NCBI GenBank assembly: GCA_035266865.1
Contig: DATFMR010000032.1
Location: 1 to 64,000, forward strand
DNA from: JAKAGZ01 sp035266865
GTDB lineage: Bacteria > Bacteroidota > Ignavibacteria > Ignavibacteriales > Ignavibacteriaceae
DNA length: 64,000 nucleotides
Direction: 5' to 3'
The notes under the pieces are model-generated. The model did not search any database. It worked only from the letters and a program-made list of their open reading frames with translations, and was not told where the DNA came from. Positions 35,442-44,292 of this stretch are shown in pieces. The translations under genes and the position numbers were made by a program. Numbering within the stretch: the first letter of the stretch is position 1; each line of letters opens with the position of its first letter.

Positions 35442-36914
35442 TTATTTAGCGGAAAATATATGGGCTCTGAGATTTTTCAGTTCAACGAACAAACCGATTT
35501 TTTTTATTTCTTCTACTGAACGAATATATGTGTCATTCGATAGATGGTCTATTAAAGTAATTTTGTCCTTATCCGTATTTAAATCAAATTTAAGACGGCA
35601 TTGTGAAGTAACATTGGAATAATTAATAACTATAATCCATTTCTCATTATCAAGCATCCATTCGTAGGCAAATATATCTTCAAAAGAATAATTGTTCCCG
35701 CCGGTTGATATGGGATAAAGTTTGTTAAACTGTCCTTCCCTGAATACTTTATTGTTGGTAATGTTAAGTATCTTATCGTAAAATTTTTGAATTTTAATTG
35801 AAGCTTTTTCAACTGGTTCTTTCCCCATTTGAACGGGGAGCTTAATTTTTTTTCCTTCAAACTGTCCATCAAAATAAAGTTTCATCCCGGGTATTGTGCT
35901 CATCAGTATAGCAGAAGTTAATGATCTTCGTTCACCGAATTTAATAACTGCTCTTTGTTCGTCATGATTTTCAAGGAACCTGGCTGATTTTAACTGGTAA
36001 TCCATATCTGCATCCAGGTGAAGTTTAACGCCCTCAATGTCATTCGCAGCCAGCCTGTCAGTAAATCTTTTATCATAAGTAAAATCAAAACCAATTTTTT
36101 GTAAGTCCCATTCAAGATCCCAATAAGCTTCAGCCAGAAAGATAAATTCAGGTGACCTTTTTTTTATTGTTTTTATTGCTTCACTCCAGAACTCAGCTTT
36201 TGGTTTTTGAATATTAAACTTTTTCAAAACGCCAACCCAGTTATTGCTAAAGACATTATTCAGCGGAAGCATAGCCATATCGCATCTTACGCCGTCACAA
36301 ATTTCTGCGATATCAAGCAAAATATTTGTCATAAAGTCTCTTGTGCACTGGTTAAAATAATTTAGTTGAATAGTGTCAGTCCAGGCAGGGAAAAAAGGAT
36401 CTTTGCCGTGTGCAAAAATATTATTGATTTTCTGGTCGGGCCTAAAAAATGTGAGCGGATCATTTCTCAAAGATTCTTCATCTCCACCAAGAAATATTTC
36501 AGGATTACTTTTTATTAATCTTGTGGCAGAACTGAAATGATTTACAACAAAATCAAAGAATAATTTTAGCCCGAATTTATTTAATTGATCACGTAGCTTT
36601 TTAATGTCATCCAGATCTCCGAACATACTATTAATTTCATACGTATCAATGGAATAGGGTGATCCAATAATATCTTCTTTATTCCAGTTATTAACTGCAT
36701 TATTATAGGAAGAGGCAAGGTCCGGAGTGAAACAGCATTTATCTATCGTTTGTGGTGTGGTTTTCCAGATACCCATCATCCAGATAATATTTATTCCTTT
36801 ATCAGCTAACTCTTTAAAGTAGTTATCCGGAATTTCTGAAATCTTTAAATTTTCACCGAATCGTTTAATCCAAATTCTTGAATTTATTTCATAAAGTTTT
36901 GGATTAAGAAGCAT
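35442..36914 (-). CDS. Alpha-amylase family (GH13) glycosidase
   Basis: 490 residues of the GH13 TIM-barrel type without signal peptide, so cytoplasmic. Conserved region I is FFDFVVNHFS (about 119-128), region II CDGVRCDMAM (nucleophile D212), region III FLAEAYWDLEW (acid/base E262), and region IV FLENHDEQRA (D318). A C-terminal beta domain follows. Substrate (glycogen, maltodextrin or other alpha-glucan) is not readable. Stands alone, between a GT2 gene and a permease gene. Confidence 0.87.
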   Translation of the reverse strand: MLLNPKLYEINSRIWIKRFGENLKISEIPDNYFKELADKGINIIWMMGIWKTTPQTIDKCCFTPDLASSYNNAVNNWNKEDIIGSPYSIDTYEINSMFGDLDDIKKLRDQLNKFGLKLFFDFVVNHFSSATRLIKSNPEIFLGGDEESLRNDPLTFFRPDQKINNIFAHGKDPFFPAWTDTIQLNYFNQCTRDFMTNILLDIAEICDGVRCDMAMLPLNNVFSNNWVGVLKKFNIQKPKAEFWSEAIKTIKKRSPEFIFLAEAYWDLEWDLQKIGFDFTYDKRFTDRLAANDIEGVKLHLDADMDYQLKSARFLENHDEQRAVIKFGERRSLTSAILMSTIPGMKLYFDGQFEGKKIKLPVQMGKEPVEKASIKIQKFYDKILNITNNKVFREGQFNKLYPISTGGNNYSFEDIFAYEWMLDNEKWIIVINYSNVTSQCRLKFDLNTDKDKITLIDHLSNDTYIRSVEEIKKIGLFVELKNLRAHIFSAK

Positions 36915-36985
36915 TTAAATTTCCTTAAATATGCGTAGTCTTGTAGCAAAAATTATGTCCTAGTAAATTATAAATTCCGCATGGT

Positions 36986-38035
36986 TTAAAGCCTTGCAAT
37001 TTTATAGTTTTTCAGAGCATAATAAATTTCCTGCGCTGCTGTTTTAATTACTGAAGCAGTCGGAACAGCTAGTAACATTCCTACCACTCCTAATAATTCA
37101 CTTCCGGCAAGAATTAATAAAATAATTACAACGGGATGCATATCTACGCTTTTAGAAAAAACATAAGGCTGAACGAAACCATTATCCATTGCATAAATAC
37201 CAAGAATTAAAACAATTATAAAGGGTACGTGTGAAAGATCTCCGTATTGGATAATGGAAAACAAGATTGCCGGGATGCCTCCTATAATCGGTCCAAAATA
37301 TGGTACGAGATGTCCAACACCCGAGATAACACCAAGTGGCAATGCATTGTCTATACCTATGAAATAAAATCCCAGTCCGCAGGAAATTCCAACAAAGGTT
37401 GCATCAAATATCCATCCTCTAACAAATCTACCCATTTGGTAGCCTACTTTTTTTAATATCCAGTATGACATTTCAAAATATTTATTCGGAATAATGTGCA
37501 TAATACCTTTCTGAATTGTTCGGCTGTCCTTTAGGAAGAAAAATGTTACAAAAGGTACTATTACCAGTATTGCGGCTATAGAAACAATGCTTGTAAATAA
37601 TGTTGAAATCTGATCAACTGAATTAACAATTCCTGAAGATATAAATTCTTCAATCTTTGCCGTTAATTCTCCTACTGAGAAAAACGGAAGAAATTTATGT
37701 ACCTCATTCTCAAATGCAATTATCTGGTCATGGATAGAATAAACCTGAAGGGCTTCTATCAGTTTATTTAACTGTGTTATAAATTTTGGTATTAGGAAAG
37801 AAAATGCTAAATAAATTATAAATGAAAAACTGATGAAAACAATAAAGGTAGATGATAGTCTATTAAAACCCTCCTTTTCAAAAAACTTGACAAAAGGTTC
37901 AAATATAAAAGCTATCAGAATTGAAATGGCCAAAATAAGGAATAGAGTAGAAAATAAATAAAGTAATGAAACGATTACAAAAGCAGCAAGTATTAAAAGT
38001 ATTATCCAGCTGACTCTTGTATAATTTCTATCCAT
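36986..38035 (-). CDS. AI-2E family transporter (PerM/UPF0118)
   Basis: 349 residues with about eight hydrophobic helices and a central amphipathic region (about 90-150). The C-terminal half contains GHLVPYFGPIIGGIPAILFS, the family signature, and LGVVGMLLAVPTASVIK. Members export autoinducer-2 or act as Na+/H+ antiporters in some species; the substrate here is unknown. Distance to the NifU-domain gene is 74 bases, so co-transcription is possible. Confidence 0.88.
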   Translation of the reverse strand: MDRNYTRVSWIILLILAAFVIVSLLYLFSTLFLILAISILIAFIFEPFVKFFEKEGFNRLSSTFIVFISFSFIIYLAFSFLIPKFITQLNKLIEALQVYSIHDQIIAFENEVHKFLPFFSVGELTAKIEEFISSGIVNSVDQISTLFTSIVSIAAILVIVPFVTFFFLKDSRTIQKGIMHIIPNKYFEMSYWILKKVGYQMGRFVRGWIFDATFVGISCGLGFYFIGIDNALPLGVISGVGHLVPYFGPIIGGIPAILFSIIQYGDLSHVPFIIVLILGIYAMDNGFVQPYVFSKSVDMHPVVIILLILAGSELLGVVGMLLAVPTASVIKTAAQEIYYALKNYKIARL

Positions 38036-38109
38036 TTAATTTTCTTTTAGCTATAAAAATAATTTCTCATCTAAAAATAGATAAAGGACGGATTAAACAA
38101 AACAAAAAT

Positions 38110-38343
38110 TTAACTTACAGACTCTACGCGTCTTATTTCCGGTACATCAAGTAGCAGTGCTCTTTCTACTCCTGCGCGTAGAGTCATCACAGACATTGGG
38201 CAAACAGCGCATTCCCCCGTTAGTTTAACTTTAACGATCCCATCTTCGCTGATTTCAATTAATTCGACATCACCATTATCTGCCTGAAGATAAGGCCTGA
38301 TTCCTTCAAGTGATTTAAGAACTTTTTCTTTTGGAATGTTCAC
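38110..38343 (-). CDS. NifU-domain (NfuA C-terminal-like) Fe-S protein
   Basis: A 77-residue NifU C-terminal domain. The cluster-binding CxxC is CAVC (C45, C48), and the flanking ELIEI, VKVKLTGECAVCPMSVMTLR and GVERAL fit the family. It carries or donates [4Fe-4S] clusters. It lies 38 bases from the Mrp gene and is probably co-transcribed, so the two probably form a cluster-carrier pair. Confidence 0.92.
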   Translation of the reverse strand: MNIPKEKVLKSLEGIRPYLQADNGDVELIEISEDGIVKVKLTGECAVCPMSVMTLRAGVERALLLDVPEIRRVESVS

Positions 38344-38381
38344 AATTTAAATCCTACGGTTCAATTTTTTTAAAATCAGTT

Positions 38382-39524
38382 TTATTCGTCATCTAGTGAA
38401 ATTTCTACATTTGAATCAGGATTTGAATTTATAATATCAATCTGATGTCCAAGGTTTCTGGAAATTTCAATCATCACTTTTTCGTGCTCAGTTCCTGGCT
38501 CATCATAAACAATAGGCACTCCCTTATCGCCACCCTGTCTGATTTTTGAATCGATAGGAAGTCCTCCCAGAAAAGGTACATTCAGTTCTTTTGCCAGATT
38601 TGAACCACCCCCAATTCCAAAAATATCATATTTTTTGCCGGTATCAGGGGCAATAAAATAACTCATATTTTCAATAACTCCGAGGACGGGAACATTTACG
38701 CGAGTGAACATTTTAAGTGCTTTTCGTGCATCAATTAATGAAACCTCCTGTGGCGTTGTGACTATAATCGAGCCTGTTAAAGGTACAGTTTGAACAAGAG
38801 TCAACTGAATATCACCCGTCCCTGGAGGCATATCAAATATCAGGTAATCAAGCTCACCCCACTCAACATCTGTCATAAATTGCTTTACTGCACCACTGGC
38901 CATAGGTCCACGCCAGATAACCGGCGCGTTTTCATCTACTAAAAAACCAATTGAAATTACCTTTATGCCGTAATTTTCGAGAGGAATCATCCTCATTGTA
39001 GCTTTATCCTGATATACTTTTGGTTTTTCTTTTATTCCAAGCATTAGAGGAATACTTGGTCCGTAGATATCGGCATCAATTAATCCGACTGACGCTCCAT
39101 CTTTTGCCAAGGCAACCGCTAGATTAACAGCAATTGTGCTTTTACCAACCCCACCTTTGCCGCTTGCAACAGCAATTGTATTTTTTACTCCTGGAAGTAA
39201 TGTGTTCTTCTGGGAATCATTATGAGTCCTGGTCTTTCCCTGCAGGTCAAGGTTTATTTTATTTATTGATGGAAAATCTGATTTTAAAGTATTAATAATT
39301 TTATTTTTTAATTCCTTGCTAATTTCATTTGATGGTAATGGAAGAGTTATTGATAAATCGAGTTTATCATCTGTAATATTAAATTCTTTTATATTATTTA
39401 GCGTAAGCAGATTTTTTTCCAAATTAGCATCGTCTGTTTTTTTCAGTGCATTTAATAATCCGCTTTTAGTAAGATCAGGCATTTGTTTTCCTTTATTATT
39501 TTTTCTGAATAACTTCATGCTCAA
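38382..39524 (-). CDS. mrp: Mrp/ApbC family P-loop ATPase
   Basis: 380 residues. The deviant Walker A is SGKGGVGKST (about 121-130), with LIDADIYGPSIPLMLG and DYLIFDMPPGTGDIQLT. The N-terminal 110 residues correspond to the MIP18-like domain but diverge. Mrp/ApbC proteins handle [4Fe-4S] clusters as carriers. The C-terminal CxxC seen in ApbC is absent here: the equivalent segment reads YFIAPDTGKKYDIFG, with no cysteine. An alternative ATG (about residue 15) is possible. Upstream of the NifU-domain gene in the transcript. Confidence 0.93.
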   Translation of the reverse strand: MSMKLFRKNNKGKQMPDLTKSGLLNALKKTDDANLEKNLLTLNNIKEFNITDDKLDLSITLPLPSNEISKELKNKIINTLKSDFPSINKINLDLQGKTRTHNDSQKNTLLPGVKNTIAVASGKGGVGKSTIAVNLAVALAKDGASVGLIDADIYGPSIPLMLGIKEKPKVYQDKATMRMIPLENYGIKVISIGFLVDENAPVIWRGPMASGAVKQFMTDVEWGELDYLIFDMPPGTGDIQLTLVQTVPLTGSIIVTTPQEVSLIDARKALKMFTRVNVPVLGVIENMSYFIAPDTGKKYDIFGIGGGSNLAKELNVPFLGGLPIDSKIRQGGDKGVPIVYDEPGTEHEKVMIEISRNLGHQIDIINSNPDSNVEISLDDE

Positions 39525-39603
39525 ATTTAAGAAAATATAAAGCTAATTTGAATTTTGGTATTTAAGTAATAGATTAAATGAATTAATAAATTATAATAGT
39601 TTA

Positions 39604-41736
39604 TTACTTTTTTAATGACTTTGCATTAAGTTTATGAGAATGGCTCATTAACCATTCCTGACAATTTGCACTTTTGATATTTTTACTGTTGTTTTGACTA
39701 TCAGCAGGTTTGTAGCTCATATCCGGCATTAATTTTCTGGCTTTAGTATTATCCCGCAGTGAATTTTTTATCAATGTCTCTTTTAATTCATATCTAAGGT
39801 TCTCATTCTCTACAGGAAAGGCAATTTCCACTCTTCTATCAAGATTTCTTTGCATCATATCGGCACTACTTAAATAAATTTCCTCATTACCATTATTATA
39901 AAAATAATATAACCTGCTATGTTCAAGAAACCGTCCAACTATACTTATTACTTCGATATTTTCACTTAAGTCCTTTACCCCGGGGACGAGGCAACAAATT
40001 CCTCTTACTATAAGATCTATTTTTACACCATTGCAGGAAGCTTCGTATAATGCGCTTATTATGGTCGGATCGACAAGAGAGTTTAGTTTAAAAATCAATT
40101 TTCCGGGGCAACCATTTTTTGTATTCCCAGTTTCTCTTAAAATTTTTTCAGTTATACGTTCACGCATGTTTATTGGAGCGACCAATAGTTTTTTAAAATC
40201 TTTCAGTTTTGAATAACCTGTCAAGTAATTAAATAGTTCGGCCATATCTGTACAAATATCTTCGTCAATAGTAAATAATCCCAGATCGGTATAAAGTTTA
40301 GCCGTTGTAGCATTATAGTTACCAGTTGACATGTGAACATATCTTTTAACGCCGTCCATTTCTTTGCGGACTACAAGAGTCATTTTAGCATGAGTTTTTA
40401 GTCCGACCAGTCCATAAACTACGTGAACTCCTACCTTTTCAAGCTCACGCGCCCAAAATATGTTATTTTCTTCATCGAATCTTGCTTTTAGTTCCACAAG
40501 AACAGCAACTTGTTTTCCTCTTTCCGCAGCTTCAATAAGATATTTTACTATTGGAGAATTTGGGCCAACCCTGTACAACGTCTGTTTTATGGCAAGTACA
40601 TCCTTGTCTTTAGCTGCCTGCTTTATAAAATCAATTACGGGTGTAAATGAATGATAAGGATGATGAAGCAAAACATCCTTTTGCCTGACTACCGAAAATA
40701 TGTCTTCTTCATCTTCAAAATCTTTTGGAGTGACAGGATAGAATGGCTTTTCTTTTAATTGATGAAGCGGAAGATCATATAGTGAAATAATATCACTTAG
40801 ACCAAGTGGTCCATCTATTATGTGAACATCTTCTTTTTTTATTAATAAATTTTCCATTAAAGTTTCAAGCATAAAATCGGGCATTTTTGATTCTACTTCA
40901 AGACGGACCACACTTCCAAATCTTCTTAACCTAATATTTTCTTCAATTACGCTTAAAAGATCATCAGCTTCATCTTCCTGGATATTGATATCAGTATCGC
41001 GTGTAATTCTGAATCTGTGAGCTTCAACTATTTCCATTCCAGGAAAAAGTAAATCAAGATTTGATTTTATTAAATCTCCCAGCCATATAAATTTTGCGCT
41101 GAAATTACCATTAGTCTGAATTTTTTTATCAGGATTAATTATTTTATCTATTTGCATTAAACGCGGCAGAATACTTGGTACTTTTACTCTTGCAAAATGT
41201 GTTTCACCATTGGGCTTTTTTACAAGAATAGCCAGGCTCAAACTTAAATTGGAAATATAAGGGAATGGTCTCCCGGGATCGAATGCAAGCGGTGTAAGAA
41301 CGGGATAAATTTCTTTTTTAAAATATTTTTTTAAAATATCTTTTTCTTTCCCGGATAATTTTTCATAACTGTAGATTTTTATATTATTATTTTCAAGAGC
41401 AGGTATTACTTCATTCAACCAGAATTCCATAATCTTTTTTAACATCGGCTGAAGAGTTTTTTCTATTTTTTGTAATTGGGCTATAGGAGTAAGCCCATCT
41501 ATAGTAGGTTCCAGTATATTTGCAACAATTTGCTCCTTTAAACCTGATATACGAATCATATAAAATTCATCCAGGTTTGTAAAAAATATTGAAATAAATT
41601 TTATTTTTTCAAGTAATGGAAGGTCCGGATTCAATGCTTCATTCAAAACACGTCTGTTGAACTCTACCCAACTTAGATCCCGGTTAAAAAAATGGTTGGG
41701 TTTATTATATTTCTTTAATAATTCTTTATTTTTCAT
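39604..41736 (-). CDS. ppk1: Polyphosphate kinase 1
   Basis: 710-residue enzyme that polymerises ATP-derived phosphate into polyphosphate, reversibly. The N-terminal segment FFNRDLSWVEFNRRVL and the head domain are typical. The autophosphorylated histidine lies in RYVHMSTGNYNATTAKLY and the second phospholipase-D-like histidine in EHSRLYYFYNN; RRVEIAFPV is also conserved. Length is normal. Upstream lies a 13-base-arm palindrome (41846-41872) and the deoxyhypusine-synthase-like gene. Confidence 0.96.
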   Translation of the reverse strand: MKNKELLKKYNKPNHFFNRDLSWVEFNRRVLNEALNPDLPLLEKIKFISIFFTNLDEFYMIRISGLKEQIVANILEPTIDGLTPIAQLQKIEKTLQPMLKKIMEFWLNEVIPALENNNIKIYSYEKLSGKEKDILKKYFKKEIYPVLTPLAFDPGRPFPYISNLSLSLAILVKKPNGETHFARVKVPSILPRLMQIDKIINPDKKIQTNGNFSAKFIWLGDLIKSNLDLLFPGMEIVEAHRFRITRDTDINIQEDEADDLLSVIEENIRLRRFGSVVRLEVESKMPDFMLETLMENLLIKKEDVHIIDGPLGLSDIISLYDLPLHQLKEKPFYPVTPKDFEDEEDIFSVVRQKDVLLHHPYHSFTPVIDFIKQAAKDKDVLAIKQTLYRVGPNSPIVKYLIEAAERGKQVAVLVELKARFDEENNIFWARELEKVGVHVVYGLVGLKTHAKMTLVVRKEMDGVKRYVHMSTGNYNATTAKLYTDLGLFTIDEDICTDMAELFNYLTGYSKLKDFKKLLVAPINMRERITEKILRETGNTKNGCPGKLIFKLNSLVDPTIISALYEASCNGVKIDLIVRGICCLVPGVKDLSENIEVISIVGRFLEHSRLYYFYNNGNEEIYLSSADMMQRNLDRRVEIAFPVENENLRYELKETLIKNSLRDNTKARKLMPDMSYKPADSQNNSKNIKSANCQEWLMSHSHKLNAKSLKK

Positions 41737-41845
41737 ACTAATAGTTTATTATCAGGCTGTGAATATACTGGTTTTCGTGCAGATTTACAGGAGAATTTTG
41801 GCGGATGGAAAGATTTAATTAAATATTAATATGATTTTAATATAA

Positions 41846-41872
41846 TAGGGACAGGTTTCAAACCTGTCCCTA
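41846..41872. repeat. 27-base near-perfect palindrome
   Basis: TAGGGACAGGTTT (41846-41858) and AAACCTGTCCCTA (41860-41872) are perfect 13-base complements around a single C. It lies between two minus-strand genes, just downstream of the deoxyhypusine-synthase-like gene. It could serve as a terminator on the minus strand, although it is followed by AT rather than a T-run, or be a dispersed palindromic repeat. Confidence 0.75.
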
Positions 41873-41883
41873 CAATTAAAAAT

Positions 41884-42930
41884 CTAAGCAATTATTTTTT
41901 CAGATGAATATAATTTTGCAAATTCTTTCCCTTTCCTGTTTTTCCACGCACCTTTGTGGTAAGCATATCCGGCAATCAAGGGCATTGCAATAGTTGCTTC
42001 GGAATAAACCATTTGCTCATATGTGGTTTCTACTTTACCCCAGCTGCTTGCCTCTTTTAAAGTAGAGCTTGATAGCGCACCGTCTCTTACATCAGCAACA
42101 GTTATTTGAACTGCATATTTATGCATTGCTGCCTCACCATCCAGTATATCTGCTGCAACAACAATATCCTGAGTGAAATTTTTTGGGACGCCGCCACCAA
42201 TCATAAATATTCCTGTCTCTTTTGTAGCTTGCTTTATTCTTGTTAGTTCTAGAAAATCTTTTGCTGAGTCTATAGAAACATGCTTATCGGGATTTTTTGT
42301 TTGATGAACGACAAACCCGAAGCCCGCAGAACAATCTGAAAATGCCGGGACAAAAATCGGAACATTTTTTTTGTAAGCTGAATAAACTACCGAATCATCA
42401 ACTTTTGGTCCGCCGTTTTCATCAAGGTATTTCCCCATTTCCTTTATGAGTTCTCTTGAAGAATAGGGGCGTGGTTCAAGTGAATTCCAGATCTTCTCTG
42501 TTGTATCATCACAGACTCTTAATTCGTCTTCATCTATATAAGTGTCATAAATTCTGTCAATGGCAAGATCTCTTAATTCATTATCGTTATTTATGTATGG
42601 ATTACCTTTATAATGTTTAAAACCGAGAGCTTCAAAGAAATCCTGGTCAACCATAATAGCACCGGTTGAAACAATTGCGTCAACCATATTGTTGTTGACA
42701 AGATCAAAAACTACTTTTTTTAGTCCTGCACTGAAAAGACTACCTGCAAGTGTTAAAATAATTCCGCAACCAGTATCAGCAAGCATCATATCATAAATTT
42801 TTGCTGCACGGTTTAAGTCTCGTGCAGAAAAAGCCATCTTTTCCATAGAGTCTACCAGAGCAACTACGTTGTGTTGTTTTATATCAATATGCTCTATTAC
42901 TTCTTTCAAGTAATCTTTTTTGTTTGCCAT
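41884..42930 (-). CDS. Deoxyhypusine synthase-like protein
   Basis: 348 residues of the deoxyhypusine synthase family, NAD-dependent enzymes that transfer the aminobutyl group of spermidine. The active-site lysine is retained as K299 in EASSWGKVETTYEQ, matching the SWGK motif of eukaryotic DHS, and the Rossmann-like DTGCGIILTLAGSLF and FMIGGGVPKNFTQDI regions are present. Bacteria lack eIF5A, so the acceptor is probably a polyamine (homospermidine-type chemistry) rather than a protein; this is inference. Confidence 0.85.
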   Translation of the reverse strand: MANKKDYLKEVIEHIDIKQHNVVALVDSMEKMAFSARDLNRAAKIYDMMLADTGCGIILTLAGSLFSAGLKKVVFDLVNNNMVDAIVSTGAIMVDQDFFEALGFKHYKGNPYINNDNELRDLAIDRIYDTYIDEDELRVCDDTTEKIWNSLEPRPYSSRELIKEMGKYLDENGGPKVDDSVVYSAYKKNVPIFVPAFSDCSAGFGFVVHQTKNPDKHVSIDSAKDFLELTRIKQATKETGIFMIGGGVPKNFTQDIVVAADILDGEAAMHKYAVQITVADVRDGALSSSTLKEASSWGKVETTYEQMVYSEATIAMPLIAGYAYHKGAWKNRKGKEFAKLYSSEKIIA

Positions 42931-43076
42931 TCTTTGCTCCTTACCTAAATTTAATTTCCCTAAAAATAAAAGAAATTCAGCAAAAGCGAAATGAAGATTC
43001 CTGTAAAGCCTTATTTCTTAAAAAATTGTCCCGAAATATATTCTTTAAATGATAAGAAACAATATGTCGATGATAT

Positions 43077-43099
43077 CGGCACGTTGGGGTAACGTGTCG
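43077..43099. promoter_or_regulatory. Small hairpin
   Basis: CGGCACGTT (43077-43085) and AACGTGTCG (43091-43099) pair over nine positions (one G-T) around the loop GGGGT. It is about 150 bases upstream of the deoxyhypusine-synthase-like start, so it may lie in that gene's leader. Role unknown. Confidence 0.4.
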
Positions 43100-43198
43100 A
43101 AATTTAAGAAAAATATCGATAAGTTATTATTGCTAATTTATTGTAAATATTTGAAAAGGGGCTGGTAGTAAAGCCGCAGTTTATAGATTTAATCGTTT

Positions 43199-43285
43199 GT
43201 TAGAAATTGCCAATCTTCCGAATATCTAGTATTTGTGTATCACGTACGATACACAAATGTAGAGACTTAATATTTAATTTCTAAC
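43199..43285. repeat. Nested three-tier inverted repeat (cruciform-like)
   Basis: Outer arms GTTAGAAATT (43199-43208) and AATTTCTAAC (43276-43285) are perfect. Middle arms AATATCTAGT (43221-43230) and ACTTAATATT (43265-43274) pair at 8 of 10. Inner arms ATTTGTGTATC (43231-43241) and GATACACAAAT (43248-43258) are perfect around a six-base ACGTAC loop. No coding sequence is involved. Confidence 0.65.
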
Positions 43286-43413
43286 GAATTAAAACATTTA
43301 TAGTAATTATCACAATAAAACACTCAAAAATATCTGAAAGAAAACTCGGTCCTGTTGCATAAGGAATTTTCAATATTTAATTTAGAGCATATTTTATAAA
43401 TGAGGGTTTAACT

Positions 43414-44073
43414 ATGAAAAAGTTTTTAATCTTTAATTTGTTATTGATTCTGTTCGTTTCTTTCTCCGTATCATCTTTTTCTCAAAATAAATTTGCGGGA
43501 AAAGTGGAAATTGCCTTAAAAGATAAATCCGGAGATAACTCAATGGATTATTATATAAAGGGCAATAAAATTAGGATGGATATACAATCCCCGCAGGGCG
43601 AAGCACGATTAATTCTCGACCAAGAAAACAAGAAAATATCTATGCTTATGCCTTCAATGAAAATGTATATGTCCTTCCCATGGGATAAAATGGTAAGTGG
43701 TGCACAGGGCAATAACGATAATAAGAACAATATGAGTTTTAAGAAAACCGGTGAAACCAAAACAATAAATGGTTATAAATGTGAAAAATGGTTGATGACT
43801 GGCGATGAAGGAACAACCGAAGCCTGGATGACAGATGAACTCGGCCGCTTTATGTTTTTTGATTCTCCAATGAGCGGAAAATCCAAACCTGAATGGCAGC
43901 AGGAACTTTCAAACGGAAATAATTTTCCTATGCTGATTATCCATAAAGATTCAGATGGTAATGAAAACAGGTTAGAGGTAACTAAAGTAGAAAAAATGGA
44001 TCTTTCGGATGATTTTTTTGGAATACCAAGTGGTTACAATGAAATGAAAATGCCGATTGGAGGACAGAAATAA
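43414..44073 (+). CDS. DUF4412 domain-containing secreted protein
   Basis: 219 residues with a signal peptide (LIFNLLLILFVSFSVSSFSQ). The DUF4412 domain includes YYIKGNKIRMDIQ, LILDQENKKISMLMP, and KKTGETKTINGYKCEKWLMTGDE. This family is common in Bacteroidota, is probably periplasmic, and has no known function; the methionine-rich loops (MPSMKMYM) are typical. Ends 215 bases before rplM with a hairpin between. Confidence 0.82.
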   Translation: MKKFLIFNLLLILFVSFSVSSFSQNKFAGKVEIALKDKSGDNSMDYYIKGNKIRMDIQSPQGEARLILDQENKKISMLMPSMKMYMSFPWDKMVSGAQGNNDNKNNMSFKKTGETKTINGYKCEKWLMTGDEGTTEAWMTDELGRFMFFDSPMSGKSKPEWQQELSNGNNFPMLIIHKDSDGNENRLEVTKVEKMDLSDDFFGIPSGYNEMKMPIGGQK

Positions 44074-44140
44074 TATTTTTTGAATTAAAATCGTTTAATT
44101 CTTTAAATAATTTTAGCTAGTCTATAATTTGCAGGAACCT

Positions 44141-44176
44141 CCCTGAAGCGGAATTTCCCTATAATTCCGTTCAGGG
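44141..44176 (+). terminator. Hairpin terminator-like structure downstream of the DUF4412 gene
   Basis: CCCTGAAGCGGAATT and AATTCCGTTCAGGG form a 14-base stem with one bulged G around a seven-base loop (TCCCTAT). It ends five bases before the rplM promoter's TTGACA. It probably separates the DUF4412 transcript from the ribosomal operon; the T-run is absent. Confidence 0.6.
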
Positions 44177-44180
44177 AATC

Positions 44181-44209
44181 TTGACATTTTCCCGCTTTCA
44201 AACTATCTT
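44181..44209 (+). promoter_or_regulatory. Candidate rplM-rpsI promoter
   Basis: TTGACA at 44181-44186 and TATCTT at 44204-44209 with a 17-base spacer. The implied leader of about 80 bases includes a hairpin, GTCCGG (44249-44254) with CCGGGC (44264-44269), upstream of AAGGAGG (44276-44282) and the rplM GTG at 44293. Confidence 0.65.
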
Positions 44210-44248
44210 TAGTGCTCTTTATTTGAAAAGATTTACACGGATTTGTAT

Positions 44249-44269
44249 GTCCGGCAAAAGTTTCCGGGC
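44249..44269 (+). promoter_or_regulatory. Leader hairpin upstream of rplM (possible L13 autoregulatory element)
   Basis: A six-pair stem (one G-T) just before the Shine-Dalgarno. Ribosomal protein operons often carry leader structures bound by one encoded protein. The hairpin position fits, but no consensus is asserted. Confidence 0.35.
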
Positions 44270-44292
44270 TTTGACAAGGAGGAATATTCAGA

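Larger units (their letters stand above)
42931..43413. other. Structured intergenic region, 483 bases
   Basis: No gene fits. It contains two structures: a hairpin at 43077-43099 and a nested palindrome at 43199-43285 (separate entries). The remainder is AT-rich. It separates the minus-strand deoxyhypusine-synthase-like gene from the plus-strand DUF4412 gene, so it should hold promoters for both. Confidence 0.6.

Noticed and set aside
43199..43285. Possible integron attC site
   Set aside because: attC sites begin with RYYYAAC and end with GTTRRRY; here the arms are in the opposite order (GTTAG on the left, CTAAC on the right), and no integron integrase gene is present.
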